Assembly: GCA_002371825.1 (NCBI GenBank)
Contig: DFHF01000053.1
Span: forward strand, 99,804 to 163,803
Reading direction: 5' to 3'
DNA from: Ruminococcus flavefaciens
Lineage (GTDB): Bacteria; Bacillota; Clostridia; Oscillospirales; Ruminococcaceae
Length of the DNA: 64,000 nucleotides
A program made the translations under genes and the position numbers. Shown here in pieces: positions 42,984 through 51,523 of this stretch. The notes under the pieces were generated by a model. That model saw only the letters and a list, made by a program, of their open reading frames with translations. It was not told the origin of the DNA and did no database searches. How positions within the stretch are numbered: position 1 is the first letter of the stretch; every line of letters begins with the position of its first letter.

Positions 42984-43559
42984 ATATAAGCTCCTTTCAA
43001 AAACGAAATCAGGTTCCGCTACACCAGGTGATGCCTCAGTTGTAGTAACAGTAACAACTGGTGCAGATGCTTTTGGTGTAACAACCGTTGAAGATACTCT
43101 TGTTGTAACAACAGAAGCCGGTCTTTCTGCTATTGAAGCTGAAGCAGTTTTTCCTGATGCATTTGTAGTTATGATACTTATGAACGGTGCATTGCCGGTG
43201 ACAGCCGCTGTCACTGAAGTACTGTCAGCAGCAGGGCTGTAAGAAGTTGTCAAAGCGGTCACGTTAATGTCATTGACAGAAACAGATGTTGTATATGTGG
43301 TAAAAGCATTCTCCCCGGAAGATACAGCTGTAGTAACATTAACATCAGCCTCAGTTATGATACTTTCAGAAGCACCTTTTTCCAGGTCCTTTTTCAGGGA
43401 ATCGTTGTTCCAGACAGACAATCCTATTACAGCTGCCGCACATAATCCTGAACAGCCCACGGCGGTACGGAATATGACAGCTCTGCGTTTTTTTCTTTGT
43501 TCAAGGCGGGCGTTGTATTTTTCAAGTATTCTGTCAGCCATTTCTTCATAGCTCTTCAT
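42984..43559 (-). CDS. Sigma-linked membrane protein with Thr-rich linker, C-terminus lost and fused in frame to next gene
   Basis: The ATG at 43559 overlaps the sigma gene by 14 bases. About 33 basic cytoplasmic residues (MKSYEEMADRILEKYN...KKRR) and one membrane helix precede a Thr/Ser/Val-rich extracellular linker. The paralogue at 58863 continues after its linker (EAPKPEFVLPKEL...) into a folded domain. Here the match stops at EPDFVF, and the frame runs without stop through the ribosome site into the signal peptide of the 600-residue dockerin protein. The full fusion would have 792 residues. A deletion that removed the sensor domain and the stop codon is the simplest explanation. Confidence 0.72.
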
Positions 43560-44100
43560 ATACAAATCCCTCCTTCTCAAGTTCTTTTTTAAGAGCAGTT
43601 TTAGCTCTGTAGATAAGGTTTTCTATCTGCCTGTTGGTCTTTTTCATTATCTTCGCCGCTTCAGAATTGCTGAACCCCTCAAAATAAGTCAGATGCAGCA
43701 CCTGGGAATAATCCGGATTGATATTCTCAAGAGCCTTATGGAGCTGTATTTTCTGTTCTGTCTTAAGGCATTTCCTTTCAAGGTCCTCCTTGTCCGCCAG
43801 ATCATACATCTCATCAACAGGGCTGTCCGAAAAACGTTTTTTCCGCTTCATCAAGTGGAATGCCTTATATCGTGCAATAGCATAAAGCCAGGTCTTGAAG
43901 CTGCTTTTGCTGCTGTATCCCGGTTTTTTCAGGAGCAGCTCGCAGAACACATCCTCAGCTATATCCTCCGAAAGGCTCATATTGCCAGTAATGCTGTTGA
44001 GAAACAAAATTAGTCCGCTGCTGTATTCACTTAGTATTTCAACAATTGCTTCTTTTTCACCTTCAAGGAAACGGCGGTAGCTACTTGCACCGTTATCCAT
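43546..44100 (-). CDS. ECF-type sigma factor (paralogue of 58322-58876)
   Basis: The start at MDNGASSYRRFL (44100), with an AAAGGGG site, gives 184 residues, the same length as the paralogue; the longer frame upstream is not needed. Region 2 (SEDIAEDVFCELLLKK...SFKTWLYAIARYKAFHLMKRKK) and region 4 (YSQVLHLTYFEGFSNSEAAKIMKKTNRQIENLIYRAKTALKK) are complete. It probably controls promoters in response to the membrane partner encoded downstream, which it overlaps by 14 bases. Confidence 0.9.
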   Translation of the reverse strand: MDNGASSYRRFLEGEKEAIVEILSEYSSGLILFLNSITGNMSLSEDIAEDVFCELLLKKPGYSSKSSFKTWLYAIARYKAFHLMKRKKRFSDSPVDEMYDLADKEDLERKCLKTEQKIQLHKALENINPDYSQVLHLTYFEGFSNSEAAKIMKKTNRQIENLIYRAKTALKKELEKEGFVYEEL

Positions 44101-44369
44101 GCTTTGCCCCTTTCCAAAATGACTGCCATTATGCGTGAGAGGCAGAGGATGTACCATTTCATCCGAAAGAGATGTCATCATTATAGTTCCTGTTTCACTT
44201 CCGGACCTCATTTTACATCACCTCATAACCTTCATACTTCCTTCTGACTGTCATTTGTAACTTAGTGCATCGTAACAGGAAAAACTCTCACCTTTTCTGA
44301 AAAAAATCTCAAAATTTTTTTGCCGCTGTTTTTCCATGTAAACAGAGAGCCTATACACTATTATATATA

Positions 44370-44398
44370 ATATTATCACACTCCACTGAGTTAGTCAA
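44370..44398 (-). promoter_or_regulatory. Promoter of the ECF sigma locus
   Basis: Minus-strand TTGACT (44393-44398), 17-bp spacer, TAATAT (44370-44375), about 270 bases before the sigma start. Confidence 0.65.
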
Positions 44399-44560
44399 TC
44401 GGATAGTTAAGCGTTCCCATTACCGGTCAGGCAATTCTTTTAACAGCAATTTCTGCACAAGGTCAATTATATTTCCTCCCTATCAGCTCCCAGCCTGAAT
44501 TTTTACAATTTGTTCACAAGTCTTTTCTGATGCAGGATGCATCGATATAAGGTGGTAAAA

Positions 44561-44662
44561 ATGCATAATTATCCAGAGCAGCAAAAGCCGCTTTTTCCCT
44601 CTTTTGATCTCATGGTAAAAAACGGCAGTGACCGCCTCTGCTTTTTTGTCAAAAAAGAATAA
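44561..44662 (+). CDS. Possible 33-residue peptide
   Basis: The frame starting MHNYPEQQKPLFPSFDLMV has AAGGTGG six bases before the ATG. It lies alone in an 800-base gap with no other gene I can support. A longer reverse-strand frame overlaps it but has no ribosome site. Confidence 0.28.
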   Translation: MHNYPEQQKPLFPSFDLMVKNGSDRLCFFVKKE

Positions 44663-44715
44663 TTCTCCCGCTATTTTACTGCGTTTACACCTCCTCCGAG
44701 CTCTCTCCCCTATTC

Positions 44716-44744
44716 TTGACAAATACTGGTATATAGGATATAAT
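44716..44744 (+). promoter_or_regulatory. Consensus promoter of the exopolysaccharide operon
   Basis: TTGACA (44716-44721), 17-bp spacer, TATAAT (44739-44744): an exact match, 270 bases before the first gene. Confidence 0.82.
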
Positions 44745-44749
44745 ATATT

Positions 44750-45015
44750 GTGATAAATATAATATATTGCTAATAGTATAAAATCAGTTGATTATTACCT
44801 GAATATCACTTTAGCTTCTTTTTGTTTTCCTGCAAAAAGCAGAAAACAACAGACTTATCCTTGACAAGCTTTTAGAAAAAAATCTGCTCTCAAGCTGAAA
44901 AAAGACATCATCAGAGCAGATATCAGGGGAGACGGCCAAGCGTCATATGGTTTATATCGGATGTATTAGGATAGCTTTTTATTTGAAAAAGCACAAAAAA
45001 GCGGAGGTGTGATAT
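44750..45015 (+). other. Long 5' leader of the exopolysaccharide operon
   Basis: The leader contains hairpins GTTTTCCTGC / GCAGAAAAC (about 44825-44848) and ATCTGCTC / GAGCAGAT (about 44882-44922) but no ORF and no known riboswitch core I recognise. The length and structure suggest antitermination or post-transcriptional control. Confidence 0.4.
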
Positions 45016-46944
45016 TTGTTAAAGAAAAAATTACAGATCTTTCAGTACAGGAAAATTTTGCTCGCTGTAGCGGATGTTTTCATTATCGGTGTTTCCGGGC
45101 TTATATCCGCTAACTTCCTGTCAGCATTTTTTGAGGACGTAGCTTCCCGGAAGCTCCTCGTCTGCATATTCGTATCCTGCATAACCTGTCTCGGCGGACT
45201 TGCAATATGCGGCGCATACAGCAAGATGTGGAGATATTTCCGGAAAAGAGACTATCTCTCCTGCGTCTACGGCATCATATCAGGAATGTGTATCGCAAGT
45301 GTGTTCATATATGTGCTGCGGGGCGGTATCCCTGTACGGATCATGGTCTTTCAGGCAGTTATTGCCGTTATCGGAATATGCCTGTTCCGTTTCCTGTTCA
45401 AGACTACCTTCATAGAACTTGTGGAGGTCGGCAGGAATGAGGCTAAATACAAGAGGACTATGCTCATTGGTGCAGGACAGGCCTGCCGTCTGCTCCTTAC
45501 GGAGATAAGGAACGCTCAGGAATCTCCCTATGCTGAGGATAAATCAACTGCAATATTTGACCCCGTCTGCATCATCGATGATGACAGAGCAAGGATAGGC
45601 CATAATATAGACAATGTTCAGATAGTCGGAACTACTGCTGAGATCCAGAAGTTCGCAGAGGAAATGAAAATAGAACAGATAGTGTTCTGCATCCCCTCCT
45701 GTCTCGATGATGAGCGCAAGAGGATACTTGATATATGCACCAAAACCGAGCTCCCGGTAAAGGTCATCCCCTTCCTGGGAAATCTTCTCTTTGACGAGGC
45801 TCATACTACTCTGCTCGGTCAGGTGAGAAATATCAATGTTGAGGACCTTCTCGGACGTGCTCCCATAAGATTCGACAACAAGGATATCAAGAAGTTCATC
45901 CGTGGCAAGGTTTGCATGGTCACAGGCGGAGGAGGCTCCATAGGCTCAGAGCTTGTAAGGCAGATCGCCAAGTATGACCCGAAGCAGATAATCATTATCG
46001 ATATCTGCGAGAACTATGCCTACGATATCCAGCAGGAGCTTATTATGGAGTACGGCAGCGACCTTAATATCGAGGTCCGCATCGCCTCAGTCCGTGATTA
46101 TTACCGCATGAACCAGCTCTTCGGCCAGTTCAAGCCTGATATCGTGTTCCACGCTGCTGCCCATAAGCACGTTCCGCTTATGGAGGAAAGCCCTATGGAA
46201 GCCATAAAGAACAACGTTATCGGTACATTCAACACTGCTACCCTTGCACAGTTCCATAATGTCAGCAAATTCGTTATGATATCCACCGATAAGGCTGTTA
46301 ACCCAACAAATGTCATGGGAGCTTCAAAGCGCTGCTGCGAGATGATAGTTCAGTACCTTGCTCAGCAGCCTATGTGCAAAACAGAATTTGTTACTACCCG
46401 CTTCGGAAATGTTCTGGGCTCTCACGGCTCTGTTATCCCTAAGTTTGAAAAGCAGATCGAATCCGGAAAGCCGGTCACAGTCACTCACCCTGATATAATC
46501 AGGTACTTCATGACTATCCCGGAGGCTGTAAGTCTCGTTATGGAGGCTGCCGCTATCGCTCACGGCGGTGAGATATTCGTACTGGATATGGGTCAGCCTG
46601 TAAAGATAGTTACTCTTGCCGAAAACCTGATCAGGATGTACGGAAAGGTACCGTATAAAGACGTAAAGATCGAATTCACCGGACTTCGTCCCGGAGAAAA
46701 GATAAAAGAAGAGCTGCTTATGAATGAGGAAGGCCTCATGAAAACTCAGAACGAGCTCATATTCATAGGAAAACAGATCGATATCGATCCCGAACAGTTC
46801 ATCTGCGACCTGCGAAAGCTTCGTGATGCAGCTCTTGAAAATAACGATGAGATCGCTGTACAGGCTCTTCATTCCATGGTTCCGACATTTGTGACTCCGG
46901 AAGAATTCAACAGGAAATTCCTGGTATTGAGCGCTGCCTCCTGA
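45016..46944 (+). CDS. Membrane-bound NDP-sugar 4,6-dehydratase/epimerase (CapD/WbpM/FlaA1 family)
   Basis: The 642-residue protein starts with TTG, eight bases after GGAGG. Four membrane helices occupy residues about 12-125, followed by a CoA-binding-like Rossmann domain (about 145-270). The catalytic extended SDR domain begins near residue 300 with VTGGGGSIGSELVRQ. MISTDKAVNPTNVMGASKR holds the catalytic region (Thr-Asp-Lys in the position of the Ser-Asp-Lys/Tyr variants), and EFTGLRPGEKIKEELL closes the domain. Relatives convert UDP-GlcNAc to a 4-keto-6-deoxy sugar for capsule or exopolysaccharide. It is followed by chain-length and kinase functions. Confidence 0.93.
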   Translation: MLKKKLQIFQYRKILLAVADVFIIGVSGLISANFLSAFFEDVASRKLLVCIFVSCITCLGGLAICGAYSKMWRYFRKRDYLSCVYGIISGMCIASVFIYVLRGGIPVRIMVFQAVIAVIGICLFRFLFKTTFIELVEVGRNEAKYKRTMLIGAGQACRLLLTEIRNAQESPYAEDKSTAIFDPVCIIDDDRARIGHNIDNVQIVGTTAEIQKFAEEMKIEQIVFCIPSCLDDERKRILDICTKTELPVKVIPFLGNLLFDEAHTTLLGQVRNINVEDLLGRAPIRFDNKDIKKFIRGKVCMVTGGGGSIGSELVRQIAKYDPKQIIIIDICENYAYDIQQELIMEYGSDLNIEVRIASVRDYYRMNQLFGQFKPDIVFHAAAHKHVPLMEESPMEAIKNNVIGTFNTATLAQFHNVSKFVMISTDKAVNPTNVMGASKRCCEMIVQYLAQQPMCKTEFVTTRFGNVLGSHGSVIPKFEKQIESGKPVTVTHPDIIRYFMTIPEAVSLVMEAAAIAHGGEIFVLDMGQPVKIVTLAENLIRMYGKVPYKDVKIEFTGLRPGEKIKEELLMNEEGLMKTQNELIFIGKQIDIDPEQFICDLRKLRDAALENNDEIAVQALHSMVPTFVTPEEFNRKFLVLSAAS

Positions 46945-47016
46945 CAGACTGCCGCAGGATAATATCCGGCAGCAGACACAAGTGATATCGATCACAGAGG
47001 AAAGGATAATAAAAAC

Positions 47017-48507
47017 ATGAAGAAAACCTATTCTATCAAAGACCTGATAAGACTGCTGATGAGTCGTATCTGGCTCATTGTCATAGTCACTATCCTCGGC
47101 GGAGCAGCGGCTTTTGCCTTCTCAAAATATGTGCTCCCCCTGAAATATTCCTCCCACATAACCATGTATGTTCAGAGCTATACCGGCATCACCGAAAATA
47201 ATAACAATGCCAACAATATCAGCAACTCAAAGCAGCTGGTAAATACTTATATGGAAGTCCTAAAGGACGACGCTGTTATGAATGCTGTCGGAGATAAGCT
47301 GCTTGAGCAGTACGACAAGGAAGACCTCGAAAAATATCTGAGTGTCAATTCCGAGGGAAAGGTAACTCCCTCATCTATCAGAAAGTGTCTGACTATCACC
47401 AGTGTGGTGGATACCTCTGCCGTAAAGGTTGTGGCGACTACTCTTGACCCTGAGCTTGCTGCTGATATCTGCAACGACCTTACCGAGGTAGCTCCGGAAT
47501 ACGTTGAAAAGGCTGTGGGAGTAGGCTCTATCAATACCATAGACAAGGCCAAGGTGTACAAGACCCCTGTTGCTCCCAATAAGATGAAAAATACTGCAAT
47601 AGGCATGGCAGCTGCATTCATGCTGATAGTTCTTATAATATTCATCATCGATTTCTTCGATAATACCATCAAGGAGCCCGACGAGGCTGCTGAGCTCTAT
47701 AACAAGGCCATCATCGGCGAGATACAGCAGTTCGGCGACGGAAAAAAGAAGAGCTCAAAGAAGAACAAGGAGCCTGCTGCAGGAAGAGGTCTCCTCACAG
47801 ACAAGGATGTGCCCTTCAATGTTGTGGAAAGCTATAAGTCCATCAGGACCAATCTCCTGTTCACCATAGCTACCTCTGAAAAGAAGGTCATCGCTGTATC
47901 AAGCCCTAACCCCTGCGAGGGAAAATCCACTTCAGCTGCAAATATCGCTATCGCTCTTGCCCAGACCGGCAGCTCTGTCCTCCTTATAGACGGAGATATG
48001 AGAAAGCCTATACAGCACCAGACCTTCAAGGTCAAGAATTCAGAAGGACTTTCTACCCTTATCATCAATCAGTCCACGGAAGCAAAATCTGTCAGAAAAA
48101 ATGTCACAGACCACCTTGACCTCCTTCCCTCCGGACCTATCCCGCCTAATCCCTCTGAGCTTCTGGCCTCTGATAACTTCAGGAAGCTGCTCACTAAGTT
48201 TGCAGAGGAATATGACTACATCATCATAGACACTCCGCCTATCAATATGGTCAGCGACGCAATGGTGCTCAATGATAATATCAGCGGTGTAGTGCTCGTA
48301 CTGAGATATGCAGCTACTACCTTTGATGACCTCTCGGACTGCATGAAGCAGGCAGATATAGCTCAGGCAAACGTCCTCGGATTCATCATGAACGATGTTC
48401 ACCGCAAGGGAAAGCACTCATACTACGAATATAAAAAGTACGGCTACAGCAGCACTCCCGAAAACAAAAAGGAGAACAAAAAAGAGGAAAAGAAACATGC
48501 TGACTGA
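47017..48507 (+). CDS. Fused Wzz chain-length regulator and BY-type tyrosine kinase (CpsC-CpsD)
   Basis: The 496-residue protein has an N-terminal Wzz domain with membrane helices at about 20-38 and 190-210. A cytoplasmic bacterial tyrosine kinase follows, with Walker A PCEGKST (near residue 300), Walker A' VLLIDGDMRKP and Walker B YIIIDTPP. The tail carries a tyrosine cluster (SYYEYKKYGYSS) before a Lys/Glu-rich end. In exopolysaccharide systems autophosphorylation of this cluster controls polymer length and export. Firmicutes usually encode the two domains separately; here they are one chain. The phosphatase gene overlaps its end by 11 bases. Confidence 0.94.
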   Translation: MKKTYSIKDLIRLLMSRIWLIVIVTILGGAAAFAFSKYVLPLKYSSHITMYVQSYTGITENNNNANNISNSKQLVNTYMEVLKDDAVMNAVGDKLLEQYDKEDLEKYLSVNSEGKVTPSSIRKCLTITSVVDTSAVKVVATTLDPELAADICNDLTEVAPEYVEKAVGVGSINTIDKAKVYKTPVAPNKMKNTAIGMAAAFMLIVLIIFIIDFFDNTIKEPDEAAELYNKAIIGEIQQFGDGKKKSSKKNKEPAAGRGLLTDKDVPFNVVESYKSIRTNLLFTIATSEKKVIAVSSPNPCEGKSTSAANIAIALAQTGSSVLLIDGDMRKPIQHQTFKVKNSEGLSTLIINQSTEAKSVRKNVTDHLDLLPSGPIPPNPSELLASDNFRKLLTKFAEEYDYIIIDTPPINMVSDAMVLNDNISGVVLVLRYAATTFDDLSDCMKQADIAQANVLGFIMNDVHRKGKHSYYEYKKYGYSSTPENKKENKKEEKKHAD

Positions 48508-49162
48508 GCATCACTGCCATATTCTCCCGAACATTGATGACGGCTCAAAAAGCGTGGAAATGTCCCTTGAAATGATAGGACTTATAAAGTCTCAGGGTGT
48601 GGGAGAGATCTTTGCTACTCCTCATTTCTATGCTCACCGTGAAAAGAGCGTAAGCTCCTATCTGAAAAAGCGGCAGAGCGCCTTTGAAAGTCTTGTTCAG
48701 GCCGATGCCTCGGCAGCGGATATCCGTCTCGGAGCAGAAGTGGCAATAGAGCACGGCATAAGTCAGCTGGAGGATATCCATAAGCTCAGCATGGCTGATA
48801 CAGGATATATCCTGCTGGAATTCCCATACGCCCCCTTCTCACACTGGATGCTGAATGAGATAACCGATATTGCCTACGGCTTCGGATTAAAACCGATCAT
48901 AGCCCATGTTCACCGCTGCCTCGCTTACTGCAAAAAGGCTGAGATAGAAGAGATACTCAGGCTTGATGCAGTTTTCCAGATAAATAACGAGGCATTCGGC
49001 AGTTTCCGTGAAAGACGCTTTGTAAAAGCACTCATAAAAGAGGGTCATCCCTACCTCTTCGGAAGCGATGCCCATAACCTGTCAGGCAGAAAGCCGAACT
49101 GGGATCTGCTTATGAAAAAAGCAAGACCTCAGGTCATCGAGGGAGCAGTCAATATACTATAA
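48497..49162 (+). CDS. PHP-type tyrosine-protein phosphatase (CpsB/CapC family)
   Basis: The ATG at 48497 after GAGGAAAAG gives 221 residues. The PHP metal motif is H6-x-H8 (EHHCHILPNIDDGS) with later ligands in ATPHFYAH, GAEVAIE, IIAHVHRC and GSDAHN. CpsB phosphatases dephosphorylate the tyrosine cluster of the partner kinase, and the overlap with the kinase gene supports this pairing. Confidence 0.94.
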   Translation: MLTEHHCHILPNIDDGSKSVEMSLEMIGLIKSQGVGEIFATPHFYAHREKSVSSYLKKRQSAFESLVQADASAADIRLGAEVAIEHGISQLEDIHKLSMADTGYILLEFPYAPFSHWMLNEITDIAYGFGLKPIIAHVHRCLAYCKKAEIEEILRLDAVFQINNEAFGSFRERRFVKALIKEGHPYLFGSDAHNLSGRKPNWDLLMKKARPQVIEGAVNIL

Positions 49163-49167
49163 ATCTT

Positions 49168-49207
49168 CATCCGCCGTCCCGGAAACCTCCGGGGCGGATG
49201 TTTTTTT
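49168..49207 (+). terminator. Terminator of the exopolysaccharide operon
   Basis: CATCCGCC / GGCGGATG, with an inner TCCCGGA/TCCGGG helix, followed by seven T. Confidence 0.9.
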
Positions 49208-49209
49208 GA

Positions 49210-49238
49210 TTGACATATAAGCAATAAAATAGTATAAT
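49210..49238 (+). promoter_or_regulatory. Consensus promoter of the thioesterase/PPTase operon
   Basis: TTGACA (49210-49215), 17-bp spacer, TATAAT (49233-49238). Confidence 0.82.
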
Positions 49239-49258
49239 TTTAAGGTGGCACTATAAAA

Positions 49259-49318
49259 CTTATGCACTGACAGACCGGGGGTCACTAACTCAGTGCAGGC
49301 TTAAGGACATTTCATAAG
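49259..49318 (+). other. Structured leader upstream of the thioesterase gene
   Basis: CTTATG (49259-49264) pairs with CATAAG (49313-49318), GCACTGA (49264-49270) with TCAGTGC (49290-49296), and GACC with GGTC inside. The nested helices suggest a regulatory RNA; no known class is recognised. Confidence 0.45.
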
Positions 49319-49343
49319 TCATAACATCGATCGGAGGATTAAC

Positions 49344-50045
49344 ATGAAAATACTGGCATTTCCCTACGCATTCGGATCAGCAAATATTTATTTTGAATTC
49401 AGGAACACTCTCGGCAGCAGATTCGACTTACAGTCTTTTGACTATCCGGGGCACGGTATCAGACTTGGCGAGGATACGATAACCTCTATAAGCGGACTTG
49501 CTGATGATGCTTTAAAACAGATAATCGGCCTGATAAATGAACCGTATTGCCTAATGGGCTACAGCATGGGCGGTTTAGTGGTATTCGAGCTTTACAAAAA
49601 GCTTAAAGCAAGGAATCTTCCTCTCCCGAAGCATATTTTCATGCTTGGGACCTGTGAGCCAAGCCGTAAATTCCAGAAGGGCGATTTTGAAAATTACGAC
49701 CTGGAAGGAGTCAAGGATATCCTCAGAAAAAGAAACGGCACCAGCGAGGAGATACTCGCAGAGGATGAGCTTATCGAGCTGATAGCTCCCGGTGTAAAGG
49801 CCGACTCAATTGCGCTCCGTGACTATTCCTGCGATGCGGACAGCTCTATTGCCATTGAATGCGGAGCAACTGTAGTCAGGGGCAGCCGTGAAAAAGATAC
49901 CAATAAATGCCATAAAGAATGGGAGAAATATCTCCACAGGAGCATAGACTATCATACCGTTGAGGGCGATCACTTCTTCCTCTTCAAGGAAGGCGAAAAA
50001 ATGAGAGCTCAGATATCTGATATCGTCTCAGCAGCAGTCAACTGA
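49344..50045 (+). CDS. Type II thioesterase (GrsT-like alpha/beta hydrolase)
   Basis: The 233-residue protein has the thioesterase features: N-terminal AFPYAFGSANIY, nucleophile elbow G-Y-S74-M-G-G, the D-containing segment near SIALRDYSC and catalytic His in VEGDH210FFLF. Such enzymes remove wrong acyl groups from carrier proteins of peptide or polyketide synthetases. The PPTase gene follows 14 bases later. No synthetase lies in the window, so the pair either serves a distant cluster or is a remnant. Confidence 0.92.
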   Translation: MKILAFPYAFGSANIYFEFRNTLGSRFDLQSFDYPGHGIRLGEDTITSISGLADDALKQIIGLINEPYCLMGYSMGGLVVFELYKKLKARNLPLPKHIFMLGTCEPSRKFQKGDFENYDLEGVKDILRKRNGTSEEILAEDELIELIAPGVKADSIALRDYSCDADSSIAIECGATVVRGSREKDTNKCHKEWEKYLHRSIDYHTVEGDHFFLFKEGEKMRAQISDIVSAAVN

Positions 50046-50059
50046 ACAGGCAGGTAATA

Positions 50060-50767
50060 ATGAAAAATCATTTATATATCATTAATGTAAATATCCTTGA
50101 CAGCGAGGAGCTTTTCCGGAGCAGCTACGAGAAAATGTCTGAGCACCGCCGTAAAAAGATCGATGCCTTCCGCTTTATGAAGGATAAGAAGCTTTCGCTG
50201 GGCGCAGGTATGCTTCTCAGGGAAGCCCTTCTCAGAGAAGGTGTTTCCGGCGGAGACTTTGAGTACAATAAAAATGAGAAGCCATTCCTGACCGGAAGGG
50301 ATGACCTGTATTTCAATCTCTCTCACTCAGGTACAATGGCTGTCTGCGCTGTCTCAGACCGTCCCGTAGGTGTGGATATCGAAAAGAGACAGCATTTTGA
50401 GGAGAGCTTCATCCGTCATGTGTATCTGCCGGAAGAGGCTGACTATATCACCTCAAACTTCAATGACCCGGATAAGGTGTTCTCAGAGCTCTGGACTATC
50501 AAGGAGAGCATAATGAAATTCTTCGGCACAGGGCTCTCCCTTGAACCTGATAAGATCACTGTAGACCTTACCCGGCCTATAAGCGCTGTTTGTCAGGGCT
50601 TCGATGCCTCTGAGCTTAAGTTCACCCAGTATCCGGCAGAGGGCTATGCCCTTACTGTCTGCTCGGAATACGAGAATTTTACCGAAGCTCCGGAGTGGCT
50701 TTTCAGTGAAAAAAATGATTTCAGCTGTGCTGATGTCCCATCTCCTGCCCGCAGCCGTCAGGACTGA
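50060..50767 (+). CDS. 4'-phosphopantetheinyl transferase (Sfp type)
   Basis: The 235-residue protein has the Sfp signatures FNLSHSG, P-V-G-V-D106-I-E108-K and W145-T-I-K-E149-S, which bind Mg2+ and CoA. It transfers phosphopantetheine from CoA to the serine of a carrier protein. Position and size are those of Sfp/GsP-type enzymes of secondary metabolism, not of AcpS. It is co-transcribed with the thioesterase. Confidence 0.95.
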   Translation: MKNHLYIINVNILDSEELFRSSYEKMSEHRRKKIDAFRFMKDKKLSLGAGMLLREALLREGVSGGDFEYNKNEKPFLTGRDDLYFNLSHSGTMAVCAVSDRPVGVDIEKRQHFEESFIRHVYLPEEADYITSNFNDPDKVFSELWTIKESIMKFFGTGLSLEPDKITVDLTRPISAVCQGFDASELKFTQYPAEGYALTVCSEYENFTEAPEWLFSEKNDFSCADVPSPARSRQD

Positions 50768-50850
50768 AAAAGCTGTATTCTCCTGTCCGGAGCTATATCC
50801 GGGCTGCACAGCGGCAATGTGAAAAATATGTGAAAATTCCGACAAAAGCA

Positions 50851-50904
50851 TTGACAAATCGCCAATATATGGTATAATACCATGGTAAAAATGATAATCA
50901 TTTT
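50851..50904 (+). promoter_or_regulatory. Promoter with Fur/Zur-type box of the zinc transporter operon
   Basis: TTGACA (50851-50856), 16-bp spacer, TATAAT (50873-50878). Over the start site lies the perfect 17-bp palindrome AAAATGATAATCATTTT (50888-50904), close to the Fur-family consensus TGATAATNATTATCA. Metal-dependent repression, probably by a Zur-like member, is inferred from the genes. Confidence 0.78.
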
Positions 50905-50985
50905 CGTATTCATAACACTATACGGTCCGGAACACTGCTGATACAGGCTGCCCGGACCTGTCTCAGAGAAAAGAGGTGAACAGAT

Positions 50986-51288
50986 ATGAAAGGCAGCAGA
51001 AACAGAGCTTTATCCGTGATGATACTTCTGGTATTCAGCCTTGTCATTTTCTGCTCATCTTTATTTATAATCGCCAATGCTGACCACGAATGCTGCGGCG
51101 AAGGCTGCTCTGTGTGTACAGAGCTTGCAGAGTGCCTTAATAATCTGCACACCGCTGAAAGTACTGTATCAGGTGCTGTTCAGCCGGCTATCCTGCTCAT
51201 TGCCGTGTTCATCCTTATAAATGCGTACATAAGGACACGTTCTGAGCACACTACTCTTATATCCCTTAAAGTGGAGCTTCTGAACTGA
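50986..51288 (+). CDS. Small membrane protein with Cys/His cluster, first gene of the zinc operon
   Basis: The 100-residue protein has hydrophobic helices at about 10-30 and 62-82. Between them lies an extracytoplasmic stretch with a dense metal-binding pattern, ADHECCGEGCSVCTELAEC. An AGAGGTG site precedes the ATG. The position between the Fur-type box and znuA and the Cys/His content suggest a role in zinc binding or delivery; similar small genes accompany zinc ABC transporters in Clostridia (recalled, not checked). Confidence 0.75.
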   Translation: MKGSRNRALSVMILLVFSLVIFCSSLFIIANADHECCGEGCSVCTELAECLNNLHTAESTVSGAVQPAILLIAVFILINAYIRTRSEHTTLISLKVELLN

Positions 51289-51523
51289 ATAATGACAGCT
51301 GTCAGCCTTCCGGATAAAAGTCCGGATGCGCTGCCATACCTGCAAGGCATAACAGATGAAGGGAAGGGTGCCCTTCTCCGGCGGAGCAATGTCATATTTA
51401 CGGGACTGTATCTTCAGGACCCGTGACAGTGTTTCCCGCTGAGATAAGCAGCCCGGTATTCCCCTTTTTTCGTTATGCCTGTTTTATCATGCTATCATTA
51501 TCCATATCAGGAGGTCATTTTTT
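51289..51523 (+). ncRNA. Candidate structured regulatory RNA before znuA
   Basis: Several helices can form: TCCGGA-N6-TCCGGA, GAAGGG/CCCTTC, ACGGG/CCCGT with the outer TGTCA/TGACA, and a long-range 9-bp pairing AGGCATAAC (51345-51353) with GTTATGCCT (51472-51480). An alternative GGGACTGT/ACAGTgtTTCCC pairing excludes ACGGG/CCCGT, as in a switch. A TTTTTT tract follows at 51465. No known riboswitch class is recognised. Confidence 0.5.

Noticed and set aside
42775..43551. Long + strand frames opposite the Thr-rich linker
   Set aside because: They arise from the complement of Thr/Ser codon runs and have no ribosome site.
44483..44722. 79-codon minus-strand frame
   Set aside because: It has no ribosome site, and its Arg/Lys-rich composition is not protein-like in this context.
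51289..51523. Cobalamin, Mn (yybP-ykoY) or NiCo riboswitch
   Set aside because: The conserved core sequences of these classes are not visible.
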